A stretch of DNA of 13,857 nucleotides, taken from positions 1 to 13,857 of the forward strand of contig CAIUCF010000508.1 in the NCBI GenBank assembly GCA_903897565.1, in the 5' to 3' direction. This document shows, one piece after another, positions 5,363 to 11,579 of this stretch (the first letter of the stretch is position 1; every line of letters starts with the position of its first letter). The DNA is from an uncultured Rhodospirillales bacterium (GTDB lineage: Bacteria > Pseudomonadota > Alphaproteobacteria > ATCC43930 > CGMCC-115725). The notes below the pieces were generated by a model. It ran no database searches and was not told the origin of the DNA. It was given only the letters and a program-made list of their open reading frames with translations. The translations under genes and the position numbers were made by a program.

Positions 5363-6640
5363 TTACTCGGCCATGTTCTGGATCGAGTGAAGGTAGCCGA
5401 GTATTTGATTGAACTGCTCGTCCGTGAACGCGCCGGTCCAGTTCGGCATGCCCTTGGTCGGGCGGCCATGGGTCACGGTGTAGGAGAACACCTCGTCCAT
5501 GCGGTCGCCGTAGCGATGATGCAGCAGGCGCAGATCGATGCGATGGACCGCCTGGACCGCGTTCGGGCCATGGCAATGCGAGCAGGTGCCGTTGAAGGTC
5601 TTCTGGCCCTCGGCGATGCCGGCGGCGTCGGTGACCGGCTTGAACAGAATGGGGGCATCTGCTGCGGGCGTGGCATCGGCGACCTGAGTCGGCGCGGCGG
5701 CAGGCGCCGCCGTCGGGGCAGGTGCTGGCGCGACCGGTGCGGCTGCGACGGCGACGGCGGGGACAACCGCGGCAGGGGCGGCAGCGGCGACCGTCGCGGC
5801 TGCCGGCTGAACGGTCGGGGCCGACGCGGCCTCGGGTATGCCGTACTTGGCCTTGAGGGTGTCGAGGTTGCCGTCGAGCCCGTCGATCGCCTGGTTGACT
5901 TGATCGCGCAGGGCGGTGTTGGCCTTGGCGAAGCCGATGCCGACGGTCCAGGCCATGCCCTCGCCGGGGATGGTGACGAAGTGGACCGGCTGCCCCGACT
6001 TCTTCGCGGCGTAACCGGCACTGGGGCCCCAGACGAAGGCGGCGTCGGCGCGGCCATCGGCGAGCGCGGCCATGGCTTCTTCCGGCGACAGGAAGGTCAT
6101 CATCTTGATGTCGTCGTGGTCGGCCAGCATGATCTGGGCCGGGGTGCCGAACTGTACCGCGACGGTCTTGCCCTTGAGATCGTCAAGCGTCGCGACCGTC
6201 TGGCCGGGCTTGATCGCCAGGACGAAGCCGACATGGATGAACGGCTTGGAGAATACCAGCTTCTTGCCCATGAAGCCGACATCGTCGGGCAGGCCGATGA
6301 AGGCGTCGCACTTATGAGCGAGCAGGGTGGTGCGGACGATGAACTTGCCGAAATAGCTCTGCGACCACACCGGCTCGAACGGCCGGCCGAGCTTGGCCGC
6401 GATCTGCCGACTGTATTCGGTGTAGAGGCCGGCATCGCCCGGGTGACCGGACGAGAACGGCAGGTTGTCGGGGTCGAGGCAGACGCGCAGGGTCTGCGCC
6501 GGGCCGGCATCGATGCCGATCGCCGGGGTTGCCTGGGCCGTCGCCGCGAGGACCACGCTCGTGCCGAGGAGAGACAGAAGCCGCGGCAGCGGGCCGCGCG
6601 TTGCGAAACTTGCCACTGATTGCCAGAACCCCGTCGTCAC
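5363..6640 (-). CDS. XoxJ/MxaJ-like periplasmic binding domain fused to monohaem cytochrome c
   Basis: A 425-residue secreted protein from a GTG at 6640 with a Shine-Dalgarno GGGAG seven bases upstream. An ATG 84 bases further up would precede the signal peptide by a long non-hydrophobic stretch, so I prefer the GTG. Residues 1-37 form a signal peptide (RLLSLLGTSVVLAATAQA). Residues about 48-270 are a quinoprotein-associated, solute-binding-protein-like domain of the MxaJ/XoxJ type (LRVCLDPDNLPFSS at 51-64; FIVRTTLLAHKCD at 100-112). Residues about 271-330 are an Ala/Pro/Val-rich linker. Residues about 331-425 are a class I cytochrome c with haem site CSHCH (353-357) and probable Met ligand in KGMPNW (M398). 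In methylotrophs J partners the dehydrogenase and cytochrome G accepts its electrons; here both jobs are on one chain, between the dehydrogenase and pqqA. Confidence 0.9.
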   Translation of the reverse strand: MTTGFWQSVASFATRGPLPRLLSLLGTSVVLAATAQATPAIGIDAGPAQTLRVCLDPDNLPFSSGHPGDAGLYTEYSRQIAAKLGRPFEPVWSQSYFGKFIVRTTLLAHKCDAFIGLPDDVGFMGKKLVFSKPFIHVGFVLAIKPGQTVATLDDLKGKTVAVQFGTPAQIMLADHDDIKMMTFLSPEEAMAALADGRADAAFVWGPSAGYAAKKSGQPVHFVTIPGEGMAWTVGIGFAKANTALRDQVNQAIDGLDGNLDTLKAKYGIPEAASAPTVQPAAATVAAAAPAAVVPAVAVAAAPVAPAPAPTAAPAAAPTQVADATPAADAPILFKPVTDAAGIAEGQKTFNGTCSHCHGPNAVQAVHRIDLRLLHHRYGDRMDEVFSYTVTHGRPTKGMPNWTGAFTDEQFNQILGYLHSIQNMAE

Positions 6641-6647
6641 GTATGCG

Positions 6648-6652
6648 CTCCC
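6648..6652 (-). promoter_or_regulatory. Ribosome binding site deciding the GTG start of the J-cytochrome fusion
   Basis: Minus-strand GGGAG stands seven bases before the GTG at 6640-6638. It favours this start over an ATG at 6724, which would place about 28 extra residues before the signal peptide. Confidence 0.6.
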
Positions 6653-6748
6653 ATCCCGTAAAATTCCCAAGATATTTCGAGGCAAACCGCCGCCGCCACC
6701 GAGATTACGACCCGATAGCACCAATTATCAGCGGTCGCCAGACCGAAA

Positions 6749-6786
6749 CCTGCCGTGGCGCCGTCTCGCGACGAGGCCACGGCAGG
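6749..6786 (-). terminator. Hairpin terminator or attenuator after the PQQ alcohol dehydrogenase gene
   Basis: CCTGCCGTGGC (6749-6759) and GCCACGGCAGG (6776-6786) are perfect 11-bp inverted arms. The 16-base interior can pair again (CGTC/GACG around a four-base loop). It begins 15 bases past the dehydrogenase stop, and the minus strand continues GGTTTCGG, with only a short T-run. A smaller stem, CGGTC/GACCG at 6732-6745, follows. It probably limits transcription into the downstream fusion gene, keeping the dehydrogenase transcript most abundant. The rest of 6641-6748 shows no gene and no convincing promoter. Confidence 0.6.
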
Positions 6787-6800
6787 GTAGTGCCCGCGTC

Positions 6801-8513
6801 TTATTGGGTGAAGACGTACAACGTGCCGCCTTCCGGCGTCGCGTTGATGATCTTGGTGCCGATATCGCCGAGGAAGGCGGGCATCGACGCACTGCGACCA
6901 ACGACGACGGCGATGTACTGCTTGCCCTTGACGGCGTAGCTGATCGCGCCCTGGCCGATGCCGCTGCCGAGCTGCTTGGTCCACAGGTTCTTGCCGGTCT
7001 TGGCGTCGACCGCATGGAAATTGCCATGGAGGTCGCCGTAGAAGGCGAGGTTGCCGGCGGTCGTCAGGATACCGCTGTTGAAGGGCAGGTCCTGATGGAT
7101 CTCCCAGACGATCTTCTGCTTGACCGGATCATAGGCTTCGATATTGCCGAGATAGCCGCCGGGGCCGGCCTTGGTCGAGAAGTCCTTGCCGAGATAGAAC
7201 ACGCCCTTGCGGTAGTTGATTTCGCCCTCGGACATGTCCTGGCACAGGTTGTTGGCCGGGATATAGGCGAGCCCGGTCAGCGGGCTGTAGGAGATCGGCT
7301 GCCAGTTCTTGCCGCCGAGCAGGTTCGGGCAGATATCGGTCGCCGGATGGTTCGGACCCGGACGCTTGGCCGGGACTTCGACCGGCTGGGTGGTCTTGAG
7401 GTCGATCGAGGTCGCCCAGTTGGTCGGCACGAAGTGCTGCGCCGAGATCAGCTTGCCCGTCTCGCGATTGACGACATAGAAGAAGCCGTTGCGGTCGGCC
7501 TTCAGATAGGTCGGGGTTTCCTTGCCCTCGATCTTGATGTTGGCCAAGACCAGCTCGTTGACGCCGTCATAATCCCAGGCATCCTCGGGCGTGCTCTGCA
7601 CCGCCCACTTGATGGCGCCGGTGTCCGGATCCAGCGCCAGGGTCGACGAGGTGTAGAGATTGCTCAGCTTGCCGTAGTTGGAATCGCCGGTCGAGCGCAC
7701 CTTGGTCGCCCAGGGCGACGGGTTGCTGGTGCCGTAGAAGATCGTATTGGTCTTGGCGTCGTAGGAGCCGACCAGCCAGGCGGCGCCGCCACCATGCAGG
7801 TAGGAATCACCCTTCCAGCTGTCGCCGCCGGGCGACTTCGGATCCGGCACGGTCCAGGTCTTCCACACCTGCTTGCCGGTATTGATGTCATAGGCCTGCA
7901 GCGAGCCGCGGGCGCCGTATTCGCCGCCGCCGAACCCGGTGATGACCTTGTTGCCGACGACCAGCGGCGGCGAGGTGATGATCGAGCCCTGGGTGTAGTC
8001 GACGACCTTGGTGGTCCACAGCTCGTTGCCGGTCTTGGCGTCGAGCGCGGTCAGGTTGCCGTCGAGGCGGCCGACGAAGATCTTGCCGTCGGCATAGGTG
8101 ACGCCGCGGTTGTCGACATCGCAGCAGCCGTATTGCAAAACGTCGTCAGGGATGTCGGGCTGGTACTGCCACTTGATGGCGCCCGTCGTGGCGTCGAGCG
8201 CGAACACCGATTTCGGGCCCCAGGACGAGGACACATACAGCGTGTCGCCGATCACGATCGGGGTCGATTCGTTCGAGCGCAGCGAGGCCAGCGAGAAGGA
8301 ATAGGCGAGCTGGAGCTTAGCCACATTCTTGGTGTTGATCTGCTTCAGCGGGCTGAAGCGGGTGTTCTCGTAGGTCCGGCCATAGGACGCCCAGTTGTTC
8401 GGATCGGCCTGGGCCTTCAGGATCGAGTCGTTGGCCTGCGCCACGCCCATGCTCAGCAGCGCGCCCGCCGCGAACGTCATGATGCCGAGTTTCTTATTCC
8501 TTTGAGACCGCAC
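6801..8513 (-). CDS. PQQ-dependent alcohol dehydrogenase, methanol/ethanol family, lanthanide type
   Basis: A 570-residue periplasmic quinoprotein with an eight-bladed propeller made of repeats such as ALDAKTG. The GTG start at 8513 has GGGGAGG five bases upstream and gives a clean signal peptide (residues 1-27, cut after AQA); longer readings add a non-homologous N-terminus. Visible active-site parts are the vicinal disulfide C130-C131 (YGCCDVDNRG), metal ligands E198 and N264 (GTSNPSPW), catalytic D314 and, two residues on, D316 in WDYDGVNE. The Asp at +2 is the mark of lanthanide-dependent enzymes (XoxF, PedH, ExaF), where calcium enzymes have Ala, Ser or similar. Overall wording is closer to ethanol-type (PedH/ExaF/QEDH-like) enzymes than to XoxF5 methanol dehydrogenase. 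It oxidises an alcohol and passes electrons to cytochrome c, probably the fusion protein encoded next. The specific alcohol is not known. Confidence 0.93.
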   Translation of the reverse strand: MRSQRNKKLGIMTFAAGALLSMGVAQANDSILKAQADPNNWASYGRTYENTRFSPLKQINTKNVAKLQLAYSFSLASLRSNESTPIVIGDTLYVSSSWGPKSVFALDATTGAIKWQYQPDIPDDVLQYGCCDVDNRGVTYADGKIFVGRLDGNLTALDAKTGNELWTTKVVDYTQGSIITSPPLVVGNKVITGFGGGEYGARGSLQAYDINTGKQVWKTWTVPDPKSPGGDSWKGDSYLHGGGAAWLVGSYDAKTNTIFYGTSNPSPWATKVRSTGDSNYGKLSNLYTSSTLALDPDTGAIKWAVQSTPEDAWDYDGVNELVLANIKIEGKETPTYLKADRNGFFYVVNRETGKLISAQHFVPTNWATSIDLKTTQPVEVPAKRPGPNHPATDICPNLLGGKNWQPISYSPLTGLAYIPANNLCQDMSEGEINYRKGVFYLGKDFSTKAGPGGYLGNIEAYDPVKQKIVWEIHQDLPFNSGILTTAGNLAFYGDLHGNFHAVDAKTGKNLWTKQLGSGIGQGAISYAVKGKQYIAVVVGRSASMPAFLGDIGTKIINATPEGGTLYVFTQ

Positions 8514-8518
8514 TGGTA

Positions 8519-8525
8519 CCTCCCC
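8519..8525 (-). promoter_or_regulatory. Ribosome binding site deciding the GTG start of the alcohol dehydrogenase
   Basis: Minus-strand GGGGAGG lies five bases before the GTG at 8513-8511. It fixes a start that directly precedes the basic and hydrophobic parts of the signal peptide, and rejects an ATG 186 bases upstream. Confidence 0.75.
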
Positions 8526-8595
8526 TTCAACGTTTATTGACTGCCGCGCGCGCTCGACCGATCGACCGTCCCGCCCCCGCGTATCGCGGAAGCAC

Positions 8596-8624
8596 CCTAT
8601 AACTAAGGCCTTGGCGAGGCCAAG
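8596..8624 (-). promoter_or_regulatory. Candidate promoter and operator of the alcohol dehydrogenase gene
   Basis: On the minus strand TTGGCC (8623-8618), a 16-base spacer and TATAGG (8601-8596) resemble a sigma-70 promoter, about 83 bases before the GTG. A perfect inverted repeat CTTGGC-3-GCCAAG (8610-8624) overlaps the -35 element and could be a regulator site. The rest of 8514-8708 holds a hairpin next to the upstream small gene and no coding signal. The assignment is by eye only. Confidence 0.35.
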
Positions 8625-8673
8625 CAAGATAGCGCGGAAAATGATGGGGAAATTGCAGTTTTTGGCGCATCTG

Positions 8674-8707
8674 GGCCTCCGGCGCCGGAGGGCCGGCACC
8701 GGAGGCC
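8674..8707 (-). terminator. GC-rich hairpin after the 71-residue gene
   Basis: GGCCTCCGG (8674-8682) pairs with CCGGAGGCC (8699-8707), directly after the stop codon of the small gene. A competing 16-bp palindrome, CCTCCGGCGCCGGAGG, sits in its left half. No T-run follows at once, so this is a plausible but not certain terminator separating the small gene from the dehydrogenase promoter. Confidence 0.45.
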
Positions 8708-8708
8708 G

Positions 8709-8924
8709 TCAATCCGAGCGGCGCAGCCGGTACAGATTGTCGTTCGCGGCAAGAAACTCGGCTTCCAGGAAACTGAAACGCACGATGCCCGGCAGATCGC
8801 CTTCGGCGAGATCGAGCTCGGCGATGAAGGCCGCCTGCTCGGCATCGATGGGGAATTCCTGGCTGGCCCGGGATTCGAGGAATCGCTGAATCCGGGCGTA
8901 ATGGTATTCGGACAGATCGACCAT
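8709..8924 (-). CDS. Small hypothetical protein, 71 residues
   Basis: The frame runs from an ATG at 8924 to a TGA at 8709-8711. I do not recognise the family. The protein is acidic, has no signal peptide, membrane segment or cysteine, and looks mostly helical (ARIQRFLESRASQEF, then DAEQAAFIAELDLAEGDLPG), ending in NLYRLRRSD. Its codons show the strong G/C third-position preference of the neighbours, which favours real coding. A TTG 12 bases upstream could be an alternative start; further upstream the frame becomes Arg/Ser-rich and non-coding in look. There is no strong ribosome site. It lies on the same strand as the dehydrogenase, 195 bases upstream, with a hairpin between, and is divergent from the outer-membrane gene. 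Confidence 0.6.
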   Translation of the reverse strand: MVDLSEYHYARIQRFLESRASQEFPIDAEQAAFIAELDLAEGDLPGIVRFSFLEAEFLAANDNLYRLRRSD

Positions 8925-9255
8925 GGCGTCATCCAATGTGCTTGCAGATTTAGGACGACATGACCTCCGCCTTGCGCGGCGACGGCCCGTCTCCTGGGAA
9001 CAATGGCTGCGAGAGCCATGGCGCAATACCGGGCGCCGATTCCCTTAATCTCATAAAAACGCGCAGAAAGCCATGGGGTTATGCAACTCTGGCCGCAGGC
9101 TCGGTCCGGCAGTGTTTGCCCGCCACCCGGCATTCGGCCGCAGACGGACGCCCTCGGCCAGACCAGGCCGGTCTTGATCCACGTCAAGGTGGCGACACGA
9201 GGTAAGGTGATAGGCACGGTCTGTCGGCGTCGCCGGCTGGATTTTGAAGGCCGCT
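8925..9255. promoter_or_regulatory. Divergent intergenic region between the small gene and the outer-membrane gene
   Basis: About 330 bases without a convincing gene. Short open frames here have no ribosome site, family resemblance or consistent codon bias. It must hold the promoters of the minus-strand small gene and the plus-strand barrel gene. The only clear signals are an FNR/FixK-like box (9174-9187), an adjacent 5-bp inverted repeat AGACC/GGTCT (9160-9174) and a good ribosome site GAAGG (9246-9250). Confidence 0.5.
9173..9188 (+). promoter_or_regulatory. FNR/FixK/Dnr-like operator box upstream of the Omp85-type gene
   Basis: CTTGATCCACGTCAAG is a palindrome with arms CTTGA/TCAAG and differs from the FNR consensus TTGAT-N4-ATCAA at one base; TTGAT-N4-GTCAA forms are common for FixK and Dnr/Nnr regulators in alphaproteobacteria. 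Its centre is about 75 bases before the ATG. A class II site would place the start of transcription near 9222, with TGATAG (9208-9213) close to the -10 position. Control by an oxygen- or NO-responsive Crp/Fnr regulator is inferred. Confidence 0.5.
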
Positions 9256-10548
9256 ATGTCACGACGATGGTTCAGCGCTTGCGCGGCGGGGTGGCGGATC
9301 GTCGCCCTGATCCTCCTGGGGCTCGGCCTCGTCGGCCCGGTGGGGAGTGCCGCCGCGCCGACGGCGCAATCCGCGGCACCGGCGGCCCCCTCTTCAGCGC
9401 CGGATTTCTTCGGTCTGCCGTTCATCCCGATCCCCGAGGTCGGGACCGATCCGAACAGCGGCACCACCTTGGGCATGCTCGGCGTCGTGCTCGCGACCAA
9501 TCCGAAGGGCGAGATCACGCAGGTCATCGCTCCCGACATTATCCGCAGCCCGGATTTCGGCACCGGCGCGCGCGGCCGGATCTTCGCCTATCCCTCCGAT
9601 GACCGGCAATGGTACGTCGTCGCCGGCGGCAAGCAACGGGTCGAGCGCGAACTCGATGCCCTCTACACCACCGGGCTGACGCGGCGCGGGCGCTGGTCCG
9701 GATACGTCCATATCGTCTATGACCGCAGCGGCACGCCGCGTTTCTACGGCGTCGGCAACAGCACCCGACTGGCTCAGGAAACCAACTTCACCAACGAGCA
9801 GGCCTATCTCGAACTCGGCCGCGGCCTCAACCTCTCGCGTGAATGGCAGATCGGCTATGCCATCCGGCTGCGCACGGTCGATGTCCTGCCCGGGGCGCTG
9901 CGCTCGCTGACCTCGCTGGATCGCGGCTTTCCCAACCAGGCGGGCATCGGCAGGAATCACGAGCTGTTTCAACGGCTCACCCTCACCTATGACAGCCGCG
10001 ACGCCCAGACGATCCCCCATCGCGGCATTCAGGCGGCCGTGTTCGCCGGGCTCAGCGATCCGCGGGCGCTCAGCCGGACCTCTTACGCGGTCGCCGGTGC
10101 GGATATCCGCGGCTACTACCCGGTCGACCCGGCGACCGTGCTCGCGAGCCATGTCGCGCTGCGCTACCTGTTCGGCGGCAGCGGCGTGCCGTTCTGGGCG
10201 ATGGGCCGGCTCGGCGGCGACCGCGCGATCATGGGCGAACAACAGCCCCTGCGCGGCTTCGGCGAGGGCCGTTTCGTCGACCGCAACATGGTCTCGGCGG
10301 GACTCGAACTGCGGCGCGACGTCTTCGCGCTCGACATGTTCGCGACGCGGCTCAATCTGCAGCTCGCGCCCTTCGTCGATACGGGCCGGGTTTTCGCCCG
10401 CGCCGGCGACAATCCCGTGAGCGCGCTGCATACCGTGGCCGGGCTCGGCTTTCGCGCTCTCGCCGATCCGTTCCTGGTCGGCTATGTCGATGTCGGCTAC
10501 GGCAGCGAGGGTACGGCGGTGTTCTCGGGGATCAATTTCCCGTTCTGA
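9256..10548 (+). CDS. Omp85/BamA-superfamily outer-membrane barrel protein without POTRA domains
   Basis: A 430-residue protein from the ATG at 9256 (GAAGG five bases upstream); a TTG at 9244 in frame lacks a ribosome site. Residues 1-34 are a signal peptide ending SAAA, followed by an Ala/Pro/Ser-rich segment to about residue 48. The rest has the alternating pattern of a transmembrane beta barrel with the bacterial surface antigen (Omp85 C-terminal) signature: LRGFGEGRF, with the conserved RGF at 333-335, the late strand APFVDTGRVF, and a C-terminal Phe (INFPF) as expected for Bam recognition. Standard BamA/TamA proteins have POTRA repeats before the barrel; there is no room for one here. 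The partner and cargo are unknown; lipid, protein or small-solute passage are all possible. The last 17 bases overlap the convergent permease gene. Confidence 0.85.
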   Translation: MSRRWFSACAAGWRIVALILLGLGLVGPVGSAAAPTAQSAAPAAPSSAPDFFGLPFIPIPEVGTDPNSGTTLGMLGVVLATNPKGEITQVIAPDIIRSPDFGTGARGRIFAYPSDDRQWYVVAGGKQRVERELDALYTTGLTRRGRWSGYVHIVYDRSGTPRFYGVGNSTRLAQETNFTNEQAYLELGRGLNLSREWQIGYAIRLRTVDVLPGALRSLTSLDRGFPNQAGIGRNHELFQRLTLTYDSRDAQTIPHRGIQAAVFAGLSDPRALSRTSYAVAGADIRGYYPVDPATVLASHVALRYLFGGSGVPFWAMGRLGGDRAIMGEQQPLRGFGEGRFVDRNMVSAGLELRRDVFALDMFATRLNLQLAPFVDTGRVFARAGDNPVSALHTVAGLGFRALADPFLVGYVDVGYGSEGTAVFSGINFPF

Positions 10549-11404
10549 GCCGGAGACCGCGGGCCTGGCGCTGGCGGGCGCCGATGACGAGGCCGATGCC
10601 GCCGAGAATGGCGATGCTGGCAAGGCCGAGCCGGGCGGTCGCGGGCTCGCCGAGCAGCACGACGCCGCCGATCGCGGCGAGCATCGGTGCCGAGAGCTGG
10701 ACCGTCGCCGCGACGATCGCCGGCAGCAACGGCAGCACGCGGTACCAGATGACGTAGCCGATGGCGGAGGCGATCGCGCCCGAGAGCATCGCCCAGCCGA
10801 TCCCGGCGGCGCTGGCATGGGCCGATCGCGCGACGAGCAGGTTCAGGAGGACCGCCAGCGGGGCTGCGGCGATGAAGTTCCAGGTCGTGGCCGCGATCGG
10901 ATCCGAGCGGCCGGCGCCGCGCAGCGAATAGACGCCCCAGGCAGCACCCGCCGTCAGCATCAGCGCCGCCGCCCCGGGCCGCGGCGCTGTCACGCCCGGC
11001 GCCAGCAGATAGACGAGCCCGCCGGCGGCGAGCGCGAAGCCGGTCCAGACGATCGGCGACGAACGATCGCCGCGCCACAGCCCGACGCTGATCATCATCA
11101 GCTGGACCGCCGAGAACACCAGCAGCGCGCCGGTCCCGGCGCTGAGATCGACATAGGCGAAGGAGAAGCACGCGGCGTAGACGAACAGCGCCAGCGCCGC
11201 GCGGAGATCGAAGGCCGGCCGCGTGATGCCGCCGCGCGCTGCCAGGATCATCGTCAAGACCGCGGCACCGCTGACGAGGCGAACCGTGGTGAAGCTCGCC
11301 GGATCGATCAGATCGTGGCGCAGGGCCGCCCGACACAGCAGGGAATTGGCGGCGAAGGCGCACATCGCGATCGCCAGTAGCAGCCATTTGGTGAAGGAAT
11401 TCAT
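10532..11404 (-). CDS. EamA/DMT-superfamily permease
   Basis: A 290-residue integral membrane protein with about ten hydrophobic helices in two similar halves (EamA repeats). It starts MNSFTKWLLLAIAMCAFAANSL. I chose the ATG at 11404 because the first helix begins directly after it, and an AAGGCG ribosome-like site stands upstream; a start 66 bases earlier would add a basic, non-family leader. The second half contains the typical end-of-repeat stretch SAPMLAAIGGVVLLGEP. Such proteins mostly export amino acids or metabolites, but the solute cannot be read. The gene is divergent from the monooxygenase across 175 bases of AT-rich, repeat-bearing DNA, and its stop lies inside the end of the outer-membrane gene. 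Confidence 0.9.
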   Translation of the reverse strand: MNSFTKWLLLAIAMCAFAANSLLCRAALRHDLIDPASFTTVRLVSGAAVLTMILAARGGITRPAFDLRAALALFVYAACFSFAYVDLSAGTGALLVFSAVQLMMISVGLWRGDRSSPIVWTGFALAAGGLVYLLAPGVTAPRPGAAALMLTAGAAWGVYSLRGAGRSDPIAATTWNFIAAAPLAVLLNLLVARSAHASAAGIGWAMLSGAIASAIGYVIWYRVLPLLPAIVAATVQLSAPMLAAIGGVVLLGEPATARLGLASIAILGGIGLVIGARQRQARGLRLRTGN

Positions 11405-11471
11405 CGTGATCGTCGCCTTTAGCGGCTTGTTCTTATGGCGGGCGGCGGGTGCGGTGAGCATCCGTCGCATC

Positions 11472-11485
11472 TGATAATATTATCA
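11472..11485. promoter_or_regulatory. Operator-like palindrome, copy 1
   Basis: TGATAATATTATCA is a perfect 14-bp palindrome. A second site 34 bases on shares 12 of 14 bases, which makes chance AT-richness less likely. It resembles half-sites of Fur-type boxes but lacks their central base, so the regulator is not assigned. Confidence 0.5.
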
Positions 11486-11505
11486 CTTCAATTTTCTGAT
11501 TGTTC

Positions 11506-11519
11506 TGATAATTTTGTCA
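11506..11519. promoter_or_regulatory. Operator-like palindrome, copy 2
   Basis: TGATAATTTTGTCA matches copy 1 at 12 of 14 positions and keeps the outer palindromic arms. The centre-to-centre distance of 34 bases is about three helical turns, which suits two regulator dimers on one face. It immediately precedes the ATAAGAACAAG element and may overlap the monooxygenase core promoter. Confidence 0.45.
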
Positions 11520-11567
11520 ATAAGAACAAGAGCGGCGGCGCCGGATTCCGGATCGACCTCCGACAGC

Positions 11568-11574
11568 AGGGAGG
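11568..11574 (+). promoter_or_regulatory. Ribosome binding site of the flavin monooxygenase
   Basis: AGGGAGG ends five bases before the ATG at 11580. It selects this ATG, and a start about 66 bases upstream in the same frame has no such site. Confidence 0.7.
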
Positions 11575-11579
11575 CAGGC

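Larger units (their letters stand above)
11405..11579. promoter_or_regulatory. AT-rich divergent promoter region with mirrored elements
   Basis: This 175-base gap separates two divergent genes. Its centre (about 11468-11529) is AT-rich against strongly GC-rich flanks. An 11-bp element ATAAGAACAAG occurs on the plus strand at 11520-11530 and on the minus strand at 11436-11426, so each copy points into its own gene. Two operator-like palindromes lie between them. The 5' halves of both promoters are expected here, but no consensus -35/-10 pair stands out. Confidence 0.55.

Noticed and set aside
6801..8513. Assignment as classical methanol dehydrogenase MxaF or XoxF5
   Set aside because: The overall wording, length of 570 residues and absence of an mxaI-type subunit gene argue against it. 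The lanthanide Asp alone does not make it XoxF.
5204..8540. Long plus-strand open frames opposite the dehydrogenase and fusion genes (up to about 690 codons)
   Set aside because: They mirror the codon structure of the recognised minus-strand genes in very GC-rich DNA, are full of Arg, Gly and Asp, and show no family motif.
8514..8699. Upstream ATG for the alcohol dehydrogenase adding 62 residues
   Set aside because: The extension is not signal-peptide-like and runs through the promoter region. The GTG at 8513 has a strong ribosome site and starts a proper signal peptide.
9021..9250. Short plus-strand open frames in the gap before the outer-membrane gene
   Set aside because: No ribosome site, no conserved motif, and codon use unlike the neighbours.
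9394..10818. Long minus-strand open frame over the outer-membrane gene
   Set aside because: It is antisense to a protein with clear signal peptide and barrel signatures, has low-complexity Arg/Ala/Glu composition and no recognisable domain.
11472..11485. Fur box
   Set aside because: Canonical Fur sites are 7-1-7 with a central base. Here the arms touch directly and no iron genes are adjacent, so only a neutral operator call is made.
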